From Halorhabdus sp. CBA1104 (GTDB lineage Archaea > Halobacteriota > Halobacteria > Halobacteriales > Haloarculaceae), in contig NZ_CP033878.1 in the NCBI RefSeq assembly GCF_009690625.1, forward strand, positions 2,542,001 to 2,606,000: a stretch of 64,000 bases of DNA, read 5' to 3'. A model generated the notes under the pieces. That model was not told where the DNA came from. It did no database searches and saw nothing but the letters and a program-made list of their open reading frames with translations. Below, piece after piece: positions 57,801 through 64,000 of this stretch. The translations under genes and the position numbers were made by a program. The first letter of the stretch is position 1, and the number at the start of each line of letters is the position of its first letter.

Positions 57801-59499
57801 TGCCCTGCCCGGTCAGTTCGACCTCAGCGCCGACGCTCTCGTTCCGGGCAGTCGTCGTGTAGGTCTCGTTGCCATCCAGCACGCCATCGTCGTCAGTGTC
57901 GGGGTCCAGCGGATCAGTGTTGAAGGGGTCGGTCGGCTCGACGCCGTCGTCCAGACCGTCGTCGTCGGTGTCGGCCTGCCACGGATTCGTGCCGTTGGCC
58001 AACTCCTGGGGATCGGTCAGTCCATCGCGGTCAATGTCGGCGTATTGTGGTGACGTCTCGGCCTCGTACTCCTCGACGTTGGTCAGCCCGTCGTCGTCGG
58101 GGTCTGCCTCGCCATCGGGCGTCCCGTCGCCGTCAGTGTCAGCCTCAAGCGGGTCCGTCCCCGTGACGTACTGTTCGAACCCGTCCGGCAGGCCGTCGCC
58201 GTCTGTGTCCGACTCTAGGGGATCCGTGCTCAGCTCTCGCTCGCGCAGCGTCGTCAGTCCGTCCTCATCGAAGTCCTCGTAAGCGTCGATCGTCCCGTTG
58301 TCTGCCTCGTTGGCCTCGGTAAGCGTCGAATCACTGTCCGGATCGAGCGGGTCCGTCCCCGTGACGTTCTCCTCGTAGGTGTCGGGCAAGCCATCGCCGT
58401 CCAGCCGGAGCACGACCGCACTGGTCCGAGTTTCCTGACCGGTTTGATCGTCAGAATTGCCTGACTGCTTGTCCTTGTCTTTCTGTTTGTTCTTCTTTTT
58501 CTGCTTGTCCTTGCCCTTCTGTTTCTGTTTGCCGTTGTCGCGTTGTGACGTCGTGTCGCGACCCTCGACGACCGTCACATCGATCGTATTGACACGGTCG
58601 GTTAGATTGATCGTCGTCGCGAAAGAGGCGTTGGCATACCCTCCCCGAAGGCGGATCGGGACTGTCCGGTCGTCGTTGATCGTCGCCGTCAGGTTCACCT
58701 CGTCGAGGCCAGTCGGGTCCACGACGCGACCCACGAGCGTGTATTGGGTCGTCGTCGATCCGTTGCGGATCGGGTCCGCCCGCCGGGTCAGCGTTACCTG
58801 GGGGCTGGTCTCTCGATCGAGTTGCTTGAGGGCCACGAGCGCCTGGTTGGTGGCGATGCCGTACGTCCGGACGGCCCGTGCAGTTTTGCGAATGCGTTTC
58901 TCGCCCGTCCGATCCGCCGCTCGCTCACGCAGACGCTGGGCTCGGTCGAGTTGTCGGCGCGCGTTGTCGATGTGTGCCTCGGCACTGTTCTCACTGCCTG
59001 GACCGAGGTCGCCCTCGGCCGCCTCGAGGGCGTTCTCGGCATCTTCGATCACCTGCCGTGCGGAGGTGTTGTCCGCGCTGGTGATGGTGCGGACGATGCG
59101 ATTGACGCGCTGACTTTCGTTTGATCCAGCGAAGGCGGCCAGCGCTCGTACGGCGTTGGCGTCGGCGATGAACACCTGCTGGTCGTCGACGCGAACGGGC
59201 CCGACGTAGTGGGCGAACGACTCGTTGACTCGCTCGACCGCCCGGTCTTTGGCCGAGACTTGCCGGCCGCTGTCGGCCGAGAGATTCTCGATCGCTTGCA
59301 CCGCCTTGTATTTCGCGACGACTGGCGGCCCGTCGAACGTCTCGGATTGGGCCGGCGACTCACTGGCGGCTGCACCCGACGATGACGCCGGCGTCGTGTC
59401 TGTCGCCATCGCCCCGAGCGGGAGTCCCGCCGTCACGAGCATAATTGTCATTACGACTGTTCCGATTCGCGTCCACGCCCCACCTGACATATGTGGCAA
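54892..59499 (-). CDS. Giant secreted surface protein: TSP3-like repeats, vWA domain, metzincin-like C-terminus
   Basis: 1535 residues (start at 59499, or 59490 three codons in). Layout: signal peptide to about 32; helical region (about 65-230); beta domain (about 235-310); lysine-rich patch (324-345, eleven or more K); thrombospondin-3-like DxDxDG repeats (about 366-545); a module VTIEYDDSLP...ANNTVT (609-653); vWA domain (about 693-860) with MIDAS DSSGSM (701-706), T767 and D797; more TSP3 repeats (about 866-1010, 1133-1198); and a metalloprotease-like end with HETGHLLGAGR (1447-1457) and a Met-turn WSVMSGG (1494-1500). The third expected zinc ligand of HExxHxxGxxH/D is R1457. Probably an exported calcium-stiffened protease or adhesin; the substrate is unknown. 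Confidence 0.85.
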   Translation of the reverse strand: MPHMSGGAWTRIGTVVMTIMLVTAGLPLGAMATDTTPASSSGAAASESPAQSETFDGPPVVAKYKAVQAIENLSADSGRQVSAKDRAVERVNESFAHYVGPVRVDDQQVFIADANAVRALAAFAGSNESQRVNRIVRTITSADNTSARQVIEDAENALEAAEGDLGPGSENSAEAHIDNARRQLDRAQRLRERAADRTGEKRIRKTARAVRTYGIATNQALVALKQLDRETSPQVTLTRRADPIRNGSTTTQYTLVGRVVDPTGLDEVNLTATINDDRTVPIRLRGGYANASFATTINLTDRVNTIDVTVVEGRDTTSQRDNGKQKQKGKDKQKKKNKQKDKDKQSGNSDDQTGQETRTSAVVLRLDGDGLPDTYEENVTGTDPLDPDSDSTLTEANEADNGTIDAYEDFDEDGLTTLRERELSTDPLESDTDGDGLPDGFEQYVTGTDPLEADTDGDGTPDGEADPDDDGLTNVEEYEAETSPQYADIDRDGLTDPQELANGTNPWQADTDDDGLDDGVEPTDPFNTDPLDPDTDDDGVLDGNETYTTTARNESVGAEVELTGQGNVAGGVTVAEQTERFAQGDRVANMSVSEIVEIESAADFESANVTIEYDDSLPAASNESDLMVVTYDREKQLYVPLNSTIDAANNTVTAETEHFSTFAVFSISNWASDISAKRPANRSKSGDNGSIQPVDVQFIIDSSGSMDWNDPQEFRKQAAKEFVGALVEGDRAGVVDFDGDAHVAQQLTTDFGAVNVTIEQLDAQGGTNIGSGVGRANQHFATASNDSRAKVAILLTDGQGSGGLAQAQTAADQGITIHTIGFGGADGSKLSEIAEITGGTYNYVSDASELPNVFSRVAEEVEPQDSDGDGLPDSLETNGIPIGHTGYGSTHVETNPDAQHSDDDGLTDGEEVGTYREETFSFAVNEQSRTQVAQYYELQSNPALNDSDDDGLTDLQENSSWKIQTINKSGRAYRWAGSVEQDPTGIIWVSSDPMVKDTDGDGLNDSEEKEYTHTDPEQRLTYTIAGEPRGLVTDIKNGDQPVVDRPDYRNYNTQTRHFYEASYSLLNLQRPDSPLTDATADYDFVTDGLAPQAGDGTYSVTEAWEKLTFTALDGTTRTDVAMPNAVEVKHDLDPWDPDSDDDGLTDGQEHNWLTHVPADTPPVRSGYSVQHEVKHDRTLDLDPAKNDTDGDGYWDGWIGVHGVGYSENVILYREHLQSGNGIEGDERVDEQVGIHEVESDDPGARLIANGPKYHSNVHIGELHWRDYDPSQTADPTDPASTPDPSLDVEVDRYVDADSTALDVLDDAEQNYALYGMDVDFHVDQTDIDDDDLTESTLRCYGLYGATNCVEEENDYTPPISLTDAQWIEREYHDNQSRAYMFVTTEGGENPLPKIKDFSGRQGIASTDGSDWAWGQIEGFGFGTLVLTDDHTGSSTPTDTHLQKTIVHETGHLLGAGRADDGDRPFNIPNEVYSGKPGDDTEENVELEGDARTQWSVMSGGWNEYIGNHPMNERYIAFSVEELMTIEFENIDSIGG

Positions 59500-59639
59500 G
59501 TTTCACAACAACCGGAAATATACTCCGATTTTCAACTCGGTCTGATAGAATGTATTGTGCTATCAATTGCCGTGCTTACTCGAATAGAACCACGGCAAAA
59601 CCACGAACACTACCCCGGCGACCAGCCGCTCAAACCCTT

Positions 59640-60446
59640 CTACTCCACGACGTGCTGGGTATCGTACGAGCCGAGTCGTCGCACCCACCCCTCGCTGGCC
59701 AGTTCCTCGATGTCCTCCAGTGCGTCCTGTAGCCGGTGTTCGTACAGCCCGGCTTCGACGTCGATGTGGAACAGATAGTCGCCCAGTCGCTCGCCGCTGG
59801 GCCGGGATTCCAACCGCGAGAGGTTGACGTCCCGCTCGGCGAAGGGCTCCAGCAGTTCCAACAGAAGACCGGGATAGTCGACGTTGGGGTAGACGATCAG
59901 GGAGGTCTTGCCGCCCTCGGTCGAGCGCTCCTTGGGGCCGGCGATGACGAAAAACCGGGTCGCATTCGAGGATCGATCCTGGATGTCTTCGGCCAGTACC
60001 GACAGGTCTTCCTCGGCGTTGTCGGGGTGGCCGATGGCCGCGATCGTCGGGTCTTCCCGGGCGTGTGCGACGCCGCGGGCGGTGCTGGCGACCGCTTCTA
60101 ACTCGGCTCCCGGGTAGGTATCGGCCAGATAGCCACGACATTGGGCCAGCGCCTGGGCGTGGCTGGCGACCGTCTCGAAGGCCTCGTCCTGGGCGAGTAG
60201 TGCGTGGCGGATCGGCGTGATGACCTCGCCGACGACTGCCACCTCCGAGTCGGTCAGGCTGTCGAGCGATTCGGTGACGCTGCCCTCGATGCTGTTCTCG
60301 ATGGGAATGACGCCACGGTCGTACTCCCCGCTCGAAACGGTCTCGACGATTGTCGCGACCGATTCGGTGAACTCGACTGACTCCGAGACTGCCGAGGCAG
60401 CTCGGTGGGAGTAGGTGCCTGCTGGCCCCAGCGTGAGCGTTCGCAT
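59640..60446 (-). CDS. pheA: Prephenate dehydratase
   Basis: 268 residues. Prephenate dehydratase domain (about 1-180) with LGPAGTYSHRAASAV, VIPIENSIEGSVTESLDSL and ATRFFVIAG (TRF motif). The C-terminal ACT domain has GGKTSLIVYPNVDYPGLLLELLEPFAERDVNLSRLESRPSGERLGDYLFHIDVEA, the allosteric phenylalanine site (GALA-like and ESRP motifs). It converts prephenate to phenylpyruvate in phenylalanine synthesis. Confidence 0.96.
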   Translation of the reverse strand: MRTLTLGPAGTYSHRAASAVSESVEFTESVATIVETVSSGEYDRGVIPIENSIEGSVTESLDSLTDSEVAVVGEVITPIRHALLAQDEAFETVASHAQALAQCRGYLADTYPGAELEAVASTARGVAHAREDPTIAAIGHPDNAEEDLSVLAEDIQDRSSNATRFFVIAGPKERSTEGGKTSLIVYPNVDYPGLLLELLEPFAERDVNLSRLESRPSGERLGDYLFHIDVEAGLYEHRLQDALEDIEELASEGWVRRLGSYDTQHVVE

Positions 60447-60583
60447 GGGAGTGGCTTCGACGCTCCGGCCCTAAAGCGTCGCGGTCGGCACAGGGAGGCT
60501 ACCGGCCGATCCGGCGTCGGGCCGCTACCGTGTGACAGTCGTCTGACTGAGGTTCTTGGTTCCGGGGACGAATCCGTCACACG

Positions 60584-62029
60584 ATGGGCGCCGATCCCCA
60601 CGACGGAGACTCGGGTACCAACCGGGCCAGCGAGCCCGACGCCCAGGAGGTGCTCTCGTTGGTTCTCCCGTCGGTCCTCGACGGCTTGGGTGCGGAGGCC
60701 CGGCGAACCCGCGTCAGCGCCGCCTGGACGGCCTGCCGGCTGGCAGACGAGCGTCCGACCCTGGGTGCGGAACTCGCCGACCGCCTCGTCAAAGCGGCCG
60801 ATCGGACGCCGACCGAGCCACTGGTCCGGACGCTCTCGTCGTTACACGAGCGCCATCCCGAGCGGGTCGGCGACGCGCTTCGTCGCTTCGACGGGAAGGT
60901 CGTCCGGGCGGTCCGGAAAACCACGAGCTGGGACTTCGATGCGGAGCTCCGGGCCGACGGTGGGGGCGCGGTCGCCGCCGAACCAAAGCAAGTCGTCGAT
61001 GCCCCTAACGATGGCGTCACTGTCCACCAACGATCGATTCCCGACGAGCCCACACCGCCTACCGCGCCCGACGATTCCGAGCCGGACGAGGCGGCCGTCG
61101 AACACGCGGACGCCTCGATTCCGGACGCAGCCACGGGCGACGAGGACACGATCGATCCGGTGGCCGAGCGGCGCCGACGGATCCAGGCCGCCGAGAACTC
61201 ACAATCGTTCGCTGCCGTCCAGTTGGTCAGTGCCTTCGACGAGGTGAGTGTAATCGAACCACCCCGTCGGGGCCGGTACGGCCACGTCTTGCCGTCGAAA
61301 GCACGGATGGAACAGGCCGAATACGGGATCGATCTCCTCTTTTTCGATAAGCCGGGTGACGACGCCACGGCCTATGGATCGGCTGTCCACGAACGCCTCG
61401 GACAGTGGCAGGCAGCCGACGAGGCGACTGGCATTGCCGCTGTTGCGGACTACGGCGACCATCCCCGGCCGTGGGTGGCCACCCCGCGAACCGAATCGAC
61501 CCTCGCCGACCGCGATCCCCCGGAACTGGGCGTGGCGTTGCGGGACGCTCGTGAACTCGCCGCTGGCCTCGCCGCCGTGACCGAACGCGGCCTCGTCCAC
61601 GGCGGGATCGACCCCCACGACGTGGTGTATCCGGCAGCCGGGTTCGAATCCGACCCGGCCCCGAGTCTTTCCCATCTCGGGGTGATGACTGTCATTCGGG
61701 ACTACTTCGATCCCGTCGAGTACCTCGATCCGCGCTACGCCGCTCCCGAGTATTTCGACGATCGGTTCGGCCAGATCGATCACGCCACAGACGTCTATCA
61801 CCTCGGAGCGGTGATCTACCGACTGTTCGCGGGCCAGCCGCCCTACGATGGCGAGTACGCGACCGTCCGGGAATCGATTCTCGCGGACGGGACGCCGGTC
61901 CCCAGTGACGTCCGGCCGAACGTGCCCGAATCCATCGACGAGGTGGTTGCAAAAGCGATGGCACCACGGAAGCTCACCCGCTTCGAGACGGCGACCCAGT
62001 TGTATCGCCAGTTGAAACACGTCGGGTGA
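60584..62029 (+). CDS. Serine/threonine-kinase-like protein, probable pseudokinase
   Basis: 481 residues. The first ~120 residues are helical and HEAT-like (ARRTRVSAAWTACRLADERPTLGAELADRLVKA), followed by an acidic linker. The kinase-like fold occupies about 215-480, with a final lobe of APEYFDDRFGQIDHATDVYHLGAVIYRLFAGQPPYDG (APE 387-389, D403). Where kinases have HRD...N and DFG, this protein has HGGIDPHDV (339-347) and HLG (364-366), so catalytic Asp, Asn and DFG Asp are missing. It may bind nucleotide or partners rather than phosphorylate. No neighbour explains its role. Confidence 0.8.
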   Translation: MGADPHDGDSGTNRASEPDAQEVLSLVLPSVLDGLGAEARRTRVSAAWTACRLADERPTLGAELADRLVKAADRTPTEPLVRTLSSLHERHPERVGDALRRFDGKVVRAVRKTTSWDFDAELRADGGGAVAAEPKQVVDAPNDGVTVHQRSIPDEPTPPTAPDDSEPDEAAVEHADASIPDAATGDEDTIDPVAERRRRIQAAENSQSFAAVQLVSAFDEVSVIEPPRRGRYGHVLPSKARMEQAEYGIDLLFFDKPGDDATAYGSAVHERLGQWQAADEATGIAAVADYGDHPRPWVATPRTESTLADRDPPELGVALRDARELAAGLAAVTERGLVHGGIDPHDVVYPAAGFESDPAPSLSHLGVMTVIRDYFDPVEYLDPRYAAPEYFDDRFGQIDHATDVYHLGAVIYRLFAGQPPYDGEYATVRESILADGTPVPSDVRPNVPESIDEVVAKAMAPRKLTRFETATQLYRQLKHVG

Positions 62030-62562
62030 GCTCTCCTCGCCATCTCCTGATTTGCGTCGACACCGCTACCACCGAACCGGTCATCCTCGGCGTCGTCGTG
62101 TTGCCGTGGCTCGTCTACGTGTCTCGGTGTCGACGGTCTCGCTGTCACGAACGTTGGCCTCTCGTTTGCCAGCTGGCACCGGTCTGTGGTCGGCGCGGAT
62201 GCGACGACCGCCGGAACGCTTTCGGCGTGTAACGCGCTCGCCGCTGCGTTCGATCGAGCCCCGATTTGCGCGGACGCACCCGGCTGTGCTCAGTCATTTT
62301 GTCTCCAACAGTCGCTACTCGATCGCGTGCCGTTTCACGGTGACCAAAGAGAAAAACGCAGACAACCGCAGTGTTCGACGCAACGACTGGTCGGGATGGG
62401 GTGTGAGTGGGCCTCGCCGACTCACGGCGTCGCCGTTCGCTTGGAAACGAGGCTGCCCCAGAGATCGGCTCTGCGGGCCACTTCGACGAGGGTGTTGCCC
62501 CTCTCACAGTATCTGTGCTGTGGGACGCTCGGCGGACGATAACGTCCGGTCTTCGACCGAAC
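62030..62562. other. 533-nt gap without a supported gene, before the thermosome end
   Basis: Both strands carry only short, compositionally skewed ORFs with no recognised sequence. No tRNA, terminator-like U-run or repeat was seen. The segment between 62340 and 62560 is GC-rich with possible hairpins. An unrecognised small RNA or a decayed gene cannot be excluded. Confidence 0.4.

Positions 62563-64000
<1,438 letters not shown>

Overview
The window reads as a chromosomal segment of a halophilic archaeon (class Halobacteria). It is GC-rich, its proteins are strongly acidic, and it carries archaeal information genes (a Kae1-Bud32 fusion, S24e, S27ae, an RFC subunit, a thermosome, an archaeal RNase P RNA). 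Start sites are mostly leaderless with a TATA box about 25-35 nt upstream, and Tat lipoprotein signals are common. A hydrogenase operon plus several sulfur-transfer genes point to an anaerobic or facultative, fermenting or sulfur-respiring haloarchaeon, perhaps close to Halorhabdus or Halapricum. That genus guess is inference only.

Layout. Positions 1-924 hold a minus-strand sulfur-relay operon (DsrE-like, TusA-like, sulfide:quinone-reductase-like flavoprotein). Positions 1089-9557 hold an MgtE-type transporter that looks frameshifted, housekeeping enzymes, two Tat lipoproteins, two rhodaneses and an AI-2E family permease. Positions 9820-16652 are the centrepiece: a six-gene [NiFe] hydrogenase operon. 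It encodes NuoE-like, NuoF-like, NuoG-like, small and large hydrogenase subunits and the maturation protease, in the same subunit plan as electron-bifurcating HydABC-type and HydABCSL-type complexes. Positions 16844-19714 hold a regulator, an epimerase, the RNase P RNA gene (not a protein gene and easily missed) and a two-domain protein disulfide oxidoreductase.

Positions 20071-21711 form a micro-island: a 57-bp duplication of the 3' part of tRNA-Thr flanks about 1.5 kb carrying an RHH/RelE toxin-antitoxin pair and a small membrane protein, with no integrase. A second tRNA scar (tRNA-Gly, 54-bp repeat) lies at 23615-23909. From 24255 to 53178 the content is mostly core: an ABC export pair, RFC, ribosomal proteins, Kae1-Bud32, ITPase, S-adenosylhomocysteine hydrolase and deaminase, a 7TM histidine kinase, radical SAM and vWA proteins, tRNA-Arg, a peptidase, a CDF transporter, a DinG/XPD-like helicase and Hsp20.

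Positions 53240-59499 are a surface-protein locus: a 1535-residue protein with thrombospondin-type-3-like repeats, a vWA domain and a metzincin-like HExxH...Met-turn C-terminus, followed by a small lipoprotein and a rearranged, frameshifted paralogue. The window ends with prephenate dehydratase, a pseudokinase-like protein and the C-terminal part of a thermosome subunit.

How the genes fit together (inference): the hydrogenase would dispose of NADH and reduced-ferredoxin electrons as H2, or take up H2 to drive sulfur reduction. The sulfur-handling proteins (TusA, DsrE, SQR-like, rhodaneses, disulfide oxidoreductase) would manage reduced sulfur. The hydrogenase maturation genes hypA-F are not in this window.
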